This document shows positions 8,852 through 18,795 of a stretch of DNA of 64,000 bases, in pieces. The stretch spans positions 124,001-188,000 of the forward strand of contig JADKIZ010000007.1 in assembly GCA_016722445.1 (NCBI GenBank), given 5' to 3'. Source of the DNA: Flavobacteriales bacterium. GTDB taxonomy: Bacteria > Bacteroidota > Bacteroidia > Flavobacteriales_D > Sanyastnellaceae. Numbering within the stretch: position 1 is the stretch's first letter; each line of letters opens with the position of its first letter. Made by a program: the position numbers and the translations under genes. The notes under the pieces are model-generated. The model did not search any database and was not told the origin of the DNA. It saw nothing but the letters and a program-made list of their open reading frames with translations.

Positions 8852-9572
8852 ACCAGTAAAGCGAATATCCGAATAGCATGCAAAGGAAATAGCTTCGGTA
8901 TCTGAGCTTTGGAGTGATTTCAAAAGCCAATAGTATGACCTTTTTATGTAGGATGTAGAGGGGAAAGATTACAACAAAGAAACGCAGTACAAAATCAATT
9001 TCTTCGTATCCGGGATCTTCAAAATCAAGAAATCTCAAAATGCCGAATTGAATGAAAAAACTGAATAGGTTGGCGCAAGTGTGGAGTAATAGACCATACC
9101 AACCGATACGGTAGCCCTTGGCCAGAAGTATGTAAATGCTGAAAGGCAGAACAGTTAGCAGCAATGCGATAACATTGTATACAAATACATGGATGTTTAA
9201 ATTAATGATGCCGGTTACGAAAAATTCGAATAGCCCCCAATACCGATAGGCATAAATGAAAAGCATAAATCCGGCAAAAAATCGGAGATATCCTGGTAGT
9301 GTTATTTCCTGATCCGGTTGATCGATTACATCAGGACCTGAAAGTGTATTGTGGTATTTAACCTTGCGAAAAGAAAACTTCTTGAACTTAATGAATTGGA
9401 GACTTGGTTCTTTATGCTCTGTAGGAACTTTGGGATCAATTTTTCTAAGCGAGGCTTCTTCTTCTGCGTAAAGCACTGCTTCCGGACTATAGTCAGATTT
9501 TCGATTCAATATTTCTGAAATTCTCACATCCGGTGCTTTCCGGATGGATTCTCTCAGTTCATTTTTCTCCAT
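8823..9572 (-). CDS. Integral membrane protein of unknown function
   Basis: The 249-residue protein has a charged cytosolic N-terminus (MEKNELRESIRKAPDVRISE, then LNRKSDYSPEAVLYAEEEAS) and about five hydrophobic segments after residue 90. The N-terminal SDYSPEA...EE pattern recurs in several unrelated Bacteroidota membrane proteins, where it precedes the membrane part. I do not recognise a named family. The start overlaps the end of the bestrophin gene by 14 bases on the same strand, so the two are probably translated from one message. A role with the bestrophin channel is possible but only inferred from this overlap. Confidence 0.65.
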   Translation of the reverse strand: MEKNELRESIRKAPDVRISEILNRKSDYSPEAVLYAEEEASLRKIDPKVPTEHKEPSLQFIKFKKFSFRKVKYHNTLSGPDVIDQPDQEITLPGYLRFFAGFMLFIYAYRYWGLFEFFVTGIINLNIHVFVYNVIALLLTVLPFSIYILLAKGYRIGWYGLLLHTCANLFSFFIQFGILRFLDFEDPGYEEIDFVLRFFVVIFPLYILHKKVILLAFEITPKLRYRSYFLCMLFGYSLYWFNQFYDLTF

Positions 9573-10464
9573 CGTGTGATCCTGATTTGGAAATCATTTC
9601 TACGGAGTTGCGTATGTTTTTCGCCATTTCATCCAAAGGCAAATCATTCGCATCGGTTCCAAATGGATTTTCAATTTCTTCGGCAATGATTTCGAGCGAT
9701 GCAAGAACGTAAAAAATGAACATCACAAAAGGGATGGTGAAATACATCAACATCGGTCCGTATATGATAGGAAGCGTTATAACGTAAATGAAGATGAATT
9801 TTTTTAGAAATGTGGAATATGAATATGGAATTGGGGTGTTGCGTATTCTTTCACAAGCACCACATATTTCCATCCATTGTTGAGCTTCTTGATTGATGAT
9901 GAGCAACTGTTCACCTGTTATTTTTCCATCACGCTGCAATTTGATCAATTCAGCGTAAAATGATTCACTGATGTGAAGCGGGATGTGTTTTTTATTCTGA
10001 AAATTGACTATCTGAAACAACTGCGCCAATTCCTGCTCATTCATGGAAGTAACATTTCGCAGGTGATTTTTTAAAGCGTATGGAAAATGTATGATGTGCT
10101 CAATCAGTTTTTGTTTGGTGCCGTCGCTATCCTGATCAAGCACAGCTAAAACTTTGATGGTCAGATTTCGGGAACAATTGACCAGTGCTCCCCAAAGTTT
10201 ACGTCCTTCCCACCAACGCTCATAAGCGGTATTGGTGCGGAAAACGAGGAGGAGCGAAATCACGAAACCAAGAAAACCATACATCACTGACATCTTCGAA
10301 AGTCTGCCATCGGGACGTACATGAATAAAATGATGTTCCAGAATGACTACAATGGCCGTTACTGCTCCTAATATCACCATTGTTGGTGCCAATTGTCGCA
10401 CTGTGTCAGCCTTGTGAAATCTGGCGATTTGCGAAAACCACTCGCGAGGGTTATAGGCTATCAT
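9559..10464 (-). CDS. Bestrophin family anion channel protein
   Basis: The 301-residue protein shows the bestrophin (UPF0187) pattern: MIAYNPREWFSQIARFHKAD at the start, a first membrane helix (LGAVTAIVVILEHHF), and LGFVISLLLVFRTNTAYERWWEGRKLWG, the family hallmark. IRNTPIPYSYSTFLKKFIFIYV follows, with further helices and the FGTDANDLPLD region. Bacterial bestrophins form pentameric channels in the inner membrane that pass small anions or cations. The length agrees with the family. The gene starts 12 bases after the parE-like gene ends, so all three minus-strand genes here may form one unit. Confidence 0.9.
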   Translation of the reverse strand: MIAYNPREWFSQIARFHKADTVRQLAPTMVILGAVTAIVVILEHHFIHVRPDGRLSKMSVMYGFLGFVISLLLVFRTNTAYERWWEGRKLWGALVNCSRNLTIKVLAVLDQDSDGTKQKLIEHIIHFPYALKNHLRNVTSMNEQELAQLFQIVNFQNKKHIPLHISESFYAELIKLQRDGKITGEQLLIINQEAQQWMEICGACERIRNTPIPYSYSTFLKKFIFIYVITLPIIYGPMLMYFTIPFVMFIFYVLASLEIIAEEIENPFGTDANDLPLDEMAKNIRNSVEMISKSGSHDGEK

Positions 10465-10476
10465 GTGTCAAACTGG

Positions 10477-10770
10477 CTAAACGTTTTTTGCTTCTTTATC
10501 CAATAAAATTTCCAATACGGAAATTCGCGATTCTTCTACCATGTAGAAAATCTTGTAATTCAAAACCGCAGCAACACGGATATGTTGGCTTAAGCCTGCC
10601 TCCACTTTTTTTGATGACGGCATGGGCTGATGTTGAATCAAATGTAACTTGTGCATGATCCTCGACCGAACTTTTTCGGCGGAAAGGAGAGAAACCTGTT
10701 GAAGGTCTTCTATGATGGCCTTCAGACTTTCTGTGGCATGATTGGAAAAAACAAACTCACCTGAATTCAT
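10477..10770 (-). CDS. ParE/RelE-superfamily toxin-like protein, apparently without antitoxin
   Basis: The 97-residue protein has the fold signature of RelE/ParE toxins: N-terminal helices (TESLKAIIEDLQQVSLLSAEKVRSRI region), then beta strands RVAAVLNYKIFYMVEESRISVLEILLD. This family inhibits gyrase or cleaves ribosome-bound mRNA. Normally a small antitoxin gene lies directly upstream. Here only 140 bases separate it from the divergent metalloprotease gene and no antitoxin frame is evident there; downstream is the bestrophin. It is either an orphan toxin relic or has a partner elsewhere. The assignment rests on pattern similarity of a short protein. Confidence 0.65.
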   Translation of the reverse strand: MNSGEFVFSNHATESLKAIIEDLQQVSLLSAEKVRSRIMHKLHLIQHQPMPSSKKVEAGLSQHIRVAAVLNYKIFYMVEESRISVLEILLDKEAKNV

Positions 10771-10910
10771 GTCACAAAGAAAATGAATTTTGGTATTGGT
10801 TTGGCATTTCCTGCTTTTCTTGAGAATCCTGAAAATTGGATAAACGGTTTTGAAGGGTGTGCGCCTTCACTTAGCTTCGCCTCTGGTTAATCGCCCCAAA
10901 ATTTATCACG

Positions 10911-13502
10911 ATGAAGAAAATTACACTGCTGATGATTTCTGCACTCATTTTTACTGCACCTGCAGCGTTTGCTCAGGATAAAAAAGAGTCAAAGAAAAAG
11001 AAAGGTAAAAACGAATCCGTCGAGAAAAAAGACGAAAAAAAAGAAGAGGACAAATTCGCTGACATCACCAAAAAATGCTCGAAGTCCGAAGGATTATTCA
11101 CCATATGGCGTGATTCTACTTCAGGTAAAACTTATCTTGAAGTAAGAGAGGATCAATTGGGAAAGGAATACATTTATTTCAATCACATCATCGATGCTCC
11201 TGTCGAAGCGGGTTATTTCCGCGGATCATACGGTGGAAGTAAGGTGATCAAATTTGGCCGATCTTATGAGAAGATTGACATCATTCAGGAAAACACCAAT
11301 TTCTGGTTCGATCCAAAAACGGAATTAAGTAAAGCTGCTGAAGCCAATATCAATGACCCACTCCTGGCCAGTGAAAAAATAGAAGCGACAAGCAAAGACA
11401 AATCACGCTATCTGATCGATGGTGATGCTGTTTTTCTTTCCGAGAAATTTCAGATTATCAAATATCCTTCACCTCCGGGTGCTCCTCCTGGATTGTTGGG
11501 AGGATTGAGTGCTGGTAAGTCCAAAGTTCATGGCATCAACAATTATCCTCAAAATACCGAGATTGGTGTGACGTATGTCTATGAAAATGCATCACCGACA
11601 ATGTACAGCGAAGCATTGGCTGATCCGCGCAACATTACCATCAAGTATCAGCACAGCATCCTTGAAGTGCCGGCAAATAATTTTCAGCCAAGATTCGACG
11701 ATCCACGCATTGGTTATTTCAGCACACAGGTGAATGATATGACCAGCTTTTCTGCTACGCCATATCGTGATGTCATTCATAAATGGCATTTGGAAAAAAA
11801 GGATCCCAAGGCAAAAATTTCTGATCCTATAGAGCCGATTACATATTGGATTGAAAATACCACTCCGAAAGAGCTAAGACCAATTATCAAAGAGGCTTGT
11901 GAAAGATGGAACGTAGCCTTTGAAAAAGCTGGATTCAGCAACGCAGTCGTTTGTAAAGAACAACCCGATGACGCCACATGGGATGCGGGCGACATCAGAT
12001 ACAACGTGCTGCGGTGGACATCTTCTCCATTACCTCCTTTTGGTGGATATGGACCAAGCTTTGTGAATCCACGCACTGGCCAAATTCTCGGAGCAGATAT
12101 CATGCTCGAGTTTGTGGCCATTGTGAATCGTGTCAACGCAGAAAGCGTGTTTAGATCTACAGGTTTTTTGAATGATGATGAATTGGAAGAACAAGTTGGT
12201 CAACAAATCAGAAATCCATTCCTATGCTCCGCATCTCAAATGACCAATCATGATGTGATTTTCGGAACAGCTGCTGCATCTGCTCTTGGAATGAATGATG
12301 CGGTTGAAAAGGAAATCGTTAGACAATTGCTTTACAGACTTGTGCTGCATGAAGTCGGTCATACCCTCGGACTTACTCATAACATGCGTGCAAGCACCAT
12401 GAGTACCATGGCCGATGTGAAAAATCCTGCTAAAGTGGAAAAGGATGGATTGGCTAATTCGGTAATGGAGTATCCTGCATTCAATTATCAACTCAATCCG
12501 AAAGAACAAACATTGTATTGTGATACCAAACCAGGTCCTTATGACTATTGGGTGATTGAATATGGATATAGTCCGGCTGTGGATGACCCTAAACTGGAAG
12601 AATACCGCTTAAAGAAAATCACCGACAGAAGCACTGAACCAAATCTCATGTACGGCAATGATGCCGATGATATGCGCATGAGCGGTAAAGGAATTGATCC
12701 GGATGTCAACATCTATGATCTTACGAATGATCCTGTGGCCTACGCTTCTGAACGTTGTGAATTGGTGAATGCAATACTTCCAAAATTGAAAGATCGCTTT
12801 GAGAAAAACAATCAGAGTTACCATGAAATGCTGCAGGCATACCTCATTGCAAGTGGTGAATATGCCAATCAAATTCGCATTATGACAAGACAAATCGGAG
12901 GTGTGCACTATGATCGATCTTATGCTGGTCAGGGAGCAAAAGTTCGTCCATTTGAACCTGTTTCTGAAGCGAAACAAAAGGCTGCAGTCGACGCACTTTC
13001 AAAATATGCTTTTGCTCCTGATGCATGGAATAAGGCGAACTCTCTCTATAACTATCTCCTCGAACAACGCCGTGGTTTTGATCATTTCGCTTTCAGTGAA
13101 GATCCAAAAATCCATTCACGTGTTTTGAATATGCAACGTGAATGTTTGAGTCATCTATTGCACGCTTCAGTCTTGCAAAGAATCACCGATAGTCAGATCT
13201 ATGGCAATACTTATTCATTGGATGAGTATATGACTTCTTTGACCAATGCCATTTTCCAGGCTGATGCGAAAAGTGCAGTGAATACATTCCGTCAAAACTT
13301 ACAAGTGGAGTACACCAATCGACTTGCAGAGATCATTGATCCGAAAAGCCGTTATGATCATATCAGTCGTGCTATGGCGATGAGTGAACTGAAACGAATT
13401 GAAAGCATGATGGCCTCCGGTGTAAGTCCGGATGCACTTACCAAAGCACACCGCGACTATGTGCGTAGTTTGGTGAAAAGTGCTCTCGAACCAAAAGGAT
13501 AG
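10911..13502 (+). CDS. Secreted zinc-dependent metalloprotease (DUF5117/DUF5118-type)
   Basis: The 863-residue protein has a signal peptide (MKKITLLMISALIFTAPAAFAQ) and a Lys/Glu-rich stretch (residues about 24-50). A long N-terminal region typical of Bacteroidota metalloproteases follows (GLFTIWRDSTSGKTYLEV; YFNHIIDAPVEAGYFRGSYG). The catalytic motif HEVGHTLGLTH provides zinc ligands His 480, His 484 and His 490 and catalytic Glu 481, followed by a Met-turn-like SVMEYP. It should act outside the inner membrane; the substrate is unknown. No T9SS sorting domain is visible. It has its own terminator at 13531-13559. Confidence 0.9.
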   Translation: MKKITLLMISALIFTAPAAFAQDKKESKKKKGKNESVEKKDEKKEEDKFADITKKCSKSEGLFTIWRDSTSGKTYLEVREDQLGKEYIYFNHIIDAPVEAGYFRGSYGGSKVIKFGRSYEKIDIIQENTNFWFDPKTELSKAAEANINDPLLASEKIEATSKDKSRYLIDGDAVFLSEKFQIIKYPSPPGAPPGLLGGLSAGKSKVHGINNYPQNTEIGVTYVYENASPTMYSEALADPRNITIKYQHSILEVPANNFQPRFDDPRIGYFSTQVNDMTSFSATPYRDVIHKWHLEKKDPKAKISDPIEPITYWIENTTPKELRPIIKEACERWNVAFEKAGFSNAVVCKEQPDDATWDAGDIRYNVLRWTSSPLPPFGGYGPSFVNPRTGQILGADIMLEFVAIVNRVNAESVFRSTGFLNDDELEEQVGQQIRNPFLCSASQMTNHDVIFGTAAASALGMNDAVEKEIVRQLLYRLVLHEVGHTLGLTHNMRASTMSTMADVKNPAKVEKDGLANSVMEYPAFNYQLNPKEQTLYCDTKPGPYDYWVIEYGYSPAVDDPKLEEYRLKKITDRSTEPNLMYGNDADDMRMSGKGIDPDVNIYDLTNDPVAYASERCELVNAILPKLKDRFEKNNQSYHEMLQAYLIASGEYANQIRIMTRQIGGVHYDRSYAGQGAKVRPFEPVSEAKQKAAVDALSKYAFAPDAWNKANSLYNYLLEQRRGFDHFAFSEDPKIHSRVLNMQRECLSHLLHASVLQRITDSQIYGNTYSLDEYMTSLTNAIFQADAKSAVNTFRQNLQVEYTNRLAEIIDPKSRYDHISRAMAMSELKRIESMMASGVSPDALTKAHRDYVRSLVKSALEPKG

Positions 13503-13530
13503 TGCATGTGATAAAAAAAATTCAGAATTT

Positions 13531-13559
13531 AAAAATGCCCCTGAAGGGGCATTTTTTTT
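13531..13559 (+). terminator. Intrinsic terminator after the metalloprotease gene
   Basis: AATGCCCC-TGAA-GGGGCATT forms a stable stem and is followed by a run of T. It lies 28 bases after the stop at 13502. Confidence 0.85.
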
Positions 13560-13672
13560 AATGTGGAAAGTAAAATTGTGTTCTGCGATGTATGCACTCG
13601 TCTTAAATCCTTTTGGATGCATGATAAGTGTATCAATGTTGTTTTCGTATGAAATGAACTAATTGATAACAT

Positions 13673-13705
13673 AAAAAAAGTCCCTCCATGGAGGGACTTT
13701 TTATT
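13673..13705 (-). terminator. Bidirectional intrinsic terminator
   Basis: AAAAAGTCCCTCC-ATG-GGAGGGACTTTTT-like symmetry gives a 9-bp stem with A-run and T-run on either side. It lies about 30 bases after the minus-strand gene ending at 13737 and can also stop readthrough from the plus strand. Confidence 0.8.
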
Positions 13706-13736
13706 GATTCATTTTATGCTAAAGAGAACAAGAACA

Positions 13737-16700
13737 TTAAACAACTTCAGCGCTGAGAGCATTGATCACAGCTTGCAGTATTTCTGTTCTAACTGATTCT
13801 GGATAGCTTTCTGTGTCGGAAAGTTCTTCCGGAACACAAAGGGCTACGACATAAGATCGACCTGTTGGGTTTTTGATATAAAACATATCTCTTGATCCAT
13901 AATTGGTGTCAGTGAGCGAGAAAACTTCACTACCTAATGATAGGAGCTGATTAGAACCAATATTTGGATTAAGTCTTCCACCACGATTGATCTCAAGGCG
14001 ATCTAGCATGAATTTCGACCAAAATGGATCAACGAATCTGCCTTGGGCTAATCCCATCAGGAATTCAGACATCATTCTTGTTGTGACGTATCCAACGGGT
14101 TGTGGTAAAATGTCAATCATTGGATTCAGAGAAGTCCAAGTTGGTCGTGTACCAACCTGACCTGCGACATTGTAGGTATCAGGTTGGATGACATTCTGCC
14201 AAATTCCATCCACTAAGTACTGGGTAGGGTTTGAGTTCGGAATCCAATTGATACGGAAAAGATCGTAGGATCTGATCACGGATGAAGTGTAGTAATGTCC
14301 CATCAGATTGGAACTGGTTGCACCGCAATAGTCATCATTGATATTTTCCCACGTTTCATAGATCTCAGGCTTAACAACAAAATTTCCTGCACTGATGTTT
14401 CCTGCGAAAATGTCGTCGAAATAGGGTTGGTCGACTATTGGAAGACCGAGCCATTCCAGCCAACGGCTATAATTATCTATTGTTTGTCTATAAGTGCCAT
14501 TTGAATTTGATTTTCTCCACATGCGTTGAACATCAAATACCATTTGCTGCAAGGATAGCATTCCTGCAATGTTTGCCATGTAATTGGCAGGAAACATTGT
14601 GTTAGGATTAACCTCAAGGAGAATATTCCATTGTGATGAACTTGAATCAAAGGCAACGAGGCTTATGATGTTTTTCCAGTTGGGTAATATGCCGTTGAGG
14701 ACAGGTGTGAGCGCATTTTCGAAAGCGCTATAATTCATTGACTTGATTTTCCTTTGAGGTAAATCATCCCGTTTCGAAATGGAAATGAGTTGTTCATTGT
14801 ATGGATATCCGTTTTTATAAAGGCTATGTTCAATTTCAATGGTGTCATAACCCGCAGGACCACCCCAATTCACGCGAACAGATCCAGCCGGAGTATCACT
14901 TGTTGATTTATCTTGGTTTTCCTCCGGTATTTCCTTGGTTGGTTCTTTTGTAGTTTCATCCAAGGGCTTTTTCCCGGTAGTAAATGATACTAACTCTTCT
15001 TCCGTTCTATATAAGAATGAACTATCGGGTGGCAAGTCTGCACTTGATGCGAATTGTGGTGCCAGTGAGATTGCTCCTTTTTCGGTTGATCCATGGCATT
15101 GGAAGCTGCTTTCCACGCATCTTTAATGACATTATCTCCGATTTCTTTGGGAAGTTTTCCTTCAGCTACCAGTTTGCTTACTGCTGCAGTCGTTTGTGCT
15201 GCGGCATTCACTTGTTTTTCCGCAGTTTTGACAGGATTACTTTCTTCGGCAGTTTCTGCACCCATGTAAGAGGAAACAGCTTTGCTATAGAGTGCTTTTT
15301 TCTCATCTTCGGTCATGCCAGGGATGTTGCTGATCGCGTTGAATGTCTTATCCATTCTGCGCTCCATCAATTTAGCTTTCTCGATTTTCGCTGCTTCTTC
15401 AATGCGTTTTGTTTCCAATTTAGCAGCTTCTTGACTGATACTTTGTGTGGCACTGTAACTTGCCTGCAATGCTGCAAGAGAATTGGCTTGAGTCGAAGAC
15501 AATCCGGTGGCATCTCGGAAACTATCTCCTTTGCCCAACAGATTGATCGCTGTATTTAATCCTGAGGGATCCGGAACCGATGGCGCATTTTGAATATTAA
15601 CGATAGGATTGGTCATCGGATTTGCACTTAGATTTCCTGGATCTGCACGTCGAGAATCGGTGCTTACAGTCTGTATGCTCGTTGGAGAATCTGGTATAGG
15701 CGATTCTTCCCAGCGCCAGAATCTTGAATCATCAATCTTCTCACAACTATTACAACTACCCATCATTGCTTCAGCGAAAACTCCTTCTGTGGGAACACTG
15801 ATAGTTGATGGCTCTGATCCTGTGACCATATAATAGTCAAGTAATGAATCAGAAATGGTGAAATTTGGATCTATGTTCAATCCCGGGGCTACTGGAAAAA
15901 CCATACTGTTTCCAATGATTCCAATGAGTTCATTCACCACTAGGGACGCAAGACTTTTACCTTCTGCTTTTGGATTATCCAACAAAACACCATCCAAAAG
16001 CATAAAGCGCCTTTCAGCGGACATATGCAGCCAAATTTGTTTATGATAATACTCAATGTGTGAATTGAGATGATCAATGAGGATATTCGTAAAATCGACG
16101 TCTTCTTGTTTTGGATTCACGAGTTCTGCTTGCGAAGGACCACAATACACACTCACACTGTCGCTTGAAGAAAGATCATCTCTTAAATTGGGATAATTGA
16201 ACAATGTACCTTCGAAGTGTGCGGTGCGGAATCGCATGCTTCCTGAATTGACAAGTATTTCTGATTGGTCAATATTCGGTTTGCTTTGCGTCATTCTCAG
16301 ATAAACTAAACTTTTACGCGGTACCGACATAGGTTCATTGAGTCGCAAGCTGATGTGCAATTTTCCTCCAGGCTGATAGCGACTGGTGAGTGAAGCATCT
16401 ATATTCACTCCAGCTATGGTTCTACCGCTGTCATCTGCAACCGAAAATTGCAGGGAATTCACAAATTCGCGTGCGATGGTTTGCCCTAAAGCGTCATGAA
16501 ATATTTTGTCTTTGTTTGATTTTCCTTCCAGATAGGTACTATAAAAGGTTGTTGGTGTCATTGTCCCCATGTAGGGTTTTAATGACTCCCAATTCGCCTC
16601 GTGCAAGACCATTTTTTTCGTTTTGTAGTATCCTACGATACCTGCGGTTGTGATAATTGGGCGCTCAAAATCTTCCACGAGTTCTTCTATATCAGCAGGT

Positions 16701-17687
16701 CGACGAATGACAAATGAAATGGCCAATTGTCCATTGGCTACGATGATCGGATCATCTGCATAGGTGGCTGATGGTAATGAAGTACCAATCCATTCCGATT
16801 GCACACGTTGAGCAGATGAGAATGACTTGGCGAGTTTGGGTTTGATCAGTCTTCTGCTGAGGATATCTCGCCACTTGAGTAATTTTTCCAAGTCAAAATT
16901 GGTCATCATCAATGGCACAAAAACACATTCGCGTGCATCTGCCAATCTGTGTCGAACCTTGAAATGTCTCAGTACTTCAAAGTATTGTATCGTGATGGCG
17001 TGGCAGTGATTGTAATTGGCAACTGATTCTGTTTCGACACCCAATTCTTCATTTTGCGCTACTGTTTGAATGACGGTACTGCGCTGACTTCTTACCGCGG
17101 AGGCTGATTGTGAAATGCGGTCTTGAATCTTTTGTAAATCACTCGCAACCATATTTCGCATACCTGATTGACTGCTACTCGCTGATGAATGACCAACTCC
17201 ACCGCTGACACCAAACAGCACTCCTCCGATCATTCCTCCGGCTGATGCACTTGCACTAGATGTGGTAGAAGAAGAGGAGCCAGAAAGTGATTCACTGAAT
17301 CCACCTTTGGTAATTTCATAAACATCGCGGTCGTGATCTATTTCAGCGCGCAATGATTCTTCATTGACCAGTGATTGTGCGTTTTTTGCTGACTCACGCC
17401 TTTTCCAACCTAAAGTGACAATCTGTTTTTTCTGTCCTGGCGCCAATGGAAGGCTATAAAGCAAATCTCCCAACGAGTATCCGTCTGCAATCCATTCTGT
17501 TTTGTAGTGTAATAAATGGCCATGTGCAACAGAAACGGCTTGATAAATCGTTGCTGCGCCATCCCATTGGATGAGGTGATTACCATCAGCGATGCTTCGT
17601 CCTAAGAGTTGAGGGTTTTTATCTTCAATGGCACCTTTGATGTTTTTGGTTTCGTTTTTCGAAGTAATTCTCCAAGGTTTTCAGCAT
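13737..17687 (-). pseudogene. Large uncharacterised protein (~1,310 residues), two frameshifts as given
   Basis: Three frames join into one protein. It starts at ATG 17687 (MLKTLENYFEKRN) behind a strong Shine-Dalgarno. It shifts near 17640 (one extra base in ACCAAAAAC) into NIKGAIEDKNPQLLGRS and the main frame, and shifts again at 15076-15082 (AAAAAGG lacking one G). Conserved-looking segments are YSLPLAPGQKKQIVTLGWKRRES, NYNHCHAITIQYFEVLRHF and ARECVFVPLMM. A Ser/Ala/Gly-rich stretch with GGMIGGVLFGVSGGVG lies between about residues 120 and 170, and an Ala/Gln/Lys-rich coiled-coil segment near 15150-15450. There is no signal peptide. The last ~330 residues may be a degenerate class A beta-lactamase-like fold. 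I do not recognise a named family. The 354-residue gene lies 18 bases upstream. Confidence 0.7.
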
Positions 17688-17698
17688 TAACCTCCTTA
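17688..17698 (-). promoter_or_regulatory. Strong Shine-Dalgarno (TAAGGAGGTTA)
   Basis: AAGGAGGT sits directly before ATG 17687, only two to three bases away, and pairs with the 16S 3' end seen in this window (ACCTCCTT near 55723). Such a strong site is uncommon in Bacteroidota, which mostly initiate without one. It supports ATG 17687 as the true start, which the frameshift at ~17640 otherwise hides. Confidence 0.6.
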
Positions 17699-17705
17699 CC
17701 ACTTT

Positions 17706-18770
17706 TCAAAATTCTTTCAGAACACTTTTCGATATCCGAACGTTCTTCATTGCTGAATTGACATCTTCTTCACTGATTGAATCAGATACAGCCCGAGCCA
17801 TCACAACTGGTGGTGCACCTCCGCCTGGAGGGGTTGGAGTTACTGGAGGTGAGCCTCCTGTGGGTGGCGTGGTAGATGTTGTGCCCAAATTCGAAGCCAT
17901 GATGTCTTTGAATTTGTCTTTGATTTCAGCAATTCGAGATGGTTGCAGTTCAAGAATATCACCGAGGGTTAAGTCCGGCTCATCTTCCAAAATGACACCT
18001 TTAATTTCGGGCTCCGTAGTGCGAACAACACTGAAGAACGAAAACTCTTCTAGGACTTTCCTTTTTTGATGCATGTCCAACTCATTGCATCCGCAATCAC
18101 ACGAATCTTGATCGGCATCCACAATGAGCGCATCTGCATTGAGTTCAGCGACAATGATTAATCGGGAAGGTATTCTAAACTGGCCATCTTCTGCAGGCTC
18201 CAATTGAATGTCAACCGGGCTGGTAACTTTCGTATTACCTATTTGTACTCGTACGGCATTGAAAGTTTGTGCTAATTTGTCGATGAAAAAATAGCCGTTG
18301 GTTTCTGTTGTAACTTGTGTGAATGCTACAAACTCAGACTCTGGAGTAACACGCCCTTCGAAGATGAGTTGTATATCTTCCGTATCTATTCTGCCATTTA
18401 GTTCCAATAAACGACCATATATGAATCGGGATGGTGCGCTGGTCACAGCTTTCGATAGCTGGCTGGAATCAATTCGGTAAGTGCTGAATTCCCATTCGAG
18501 GCTGGACATTGAGTTGAGTTCATCCTTACTAAAGGTTCTTTGCGCAACTATTTCGTTTCGATTGAATCTGATACTGAGAAATACATCGGTTTGATCAGCA
18601 GGCAAAACATCCCAATTCAATTGGCATTGGCCATTGTTTGATGATCTGATCGTTTGGGATTCATTTTTTAAATAATCACCAGGCAACGCCGAGAAATAAC
18701 GGATGAGGATTTCGACTCTACTAAAGTCTACTTCACCATCAAGTGATTTAAGAATGATTTTGTTAAGCAT
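17706..18770 (-). CDS. Uncharacterised 354-residue partner of the large protein
   Basis: The protein has no signal peptide. Residues about 1-230 look like beta-sandwich material (SIRFNRNEIVAQRTFSKDE; VTTETNGYFFIDKLAQTFNAVRVQIG, given here as separate short parts of one region). A cysteine cluster DSCDCGCNELD follows (about 228-238), then FFSVVRTTEPEIKGV, an acidic stretch, and a Pro/Gly/Thr-rich linker (TPPTGGSPPVTPTPPGGG) before a short charged end. The CDCGC cluster could bind metal, but that is inference. I do not recognise a family. The gene ends 18 bases before the large-protein gene, so the two are co-transcribed and probably act together. Coding remnants lie just upstream. Confidence 0.65.
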   Translation of the reverse strand: MLNKIILKSLDGEVDFSRVEILIRYFSALPGDYLKNESQTIRSSNNGQCQLNWDVLPADQTDVFLSIRFNRNEIVAQRTFSKDELNSMSSLEWEFSTYRIDSSQLSKAVTSAPSRFIYGRLLELNGRIDTEDIQLIFEGRVTPESEFVAFTQVTTETNGYFFIDKLAQTFNAVRVQIGNTKVTSPVDIQLEPAEDGQFRIPSRLIIVAELNADALIVDADQDSCDCGCNELDMHQKRKVLEEFSFFSVVRTTEPEIKGVILEDEPDLTLGDILELQPSRIAEIKDKFKDIMASNLGTTSTTPPTGGSPPVTPTPPGGGAPPVVMARAVSDSISEEDVNSAMKNVRISKSVLKEF

Positions 18771-18795
18771 ATTCAGAAGGTTTGATTGGCATTAG

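Noticed and set aside
10771..10910. Antitoxin gene upstream of the ParE-like gene
   Set aside because: The 140 bases contain no start-to-stop frame of useful length next to the toxin start.
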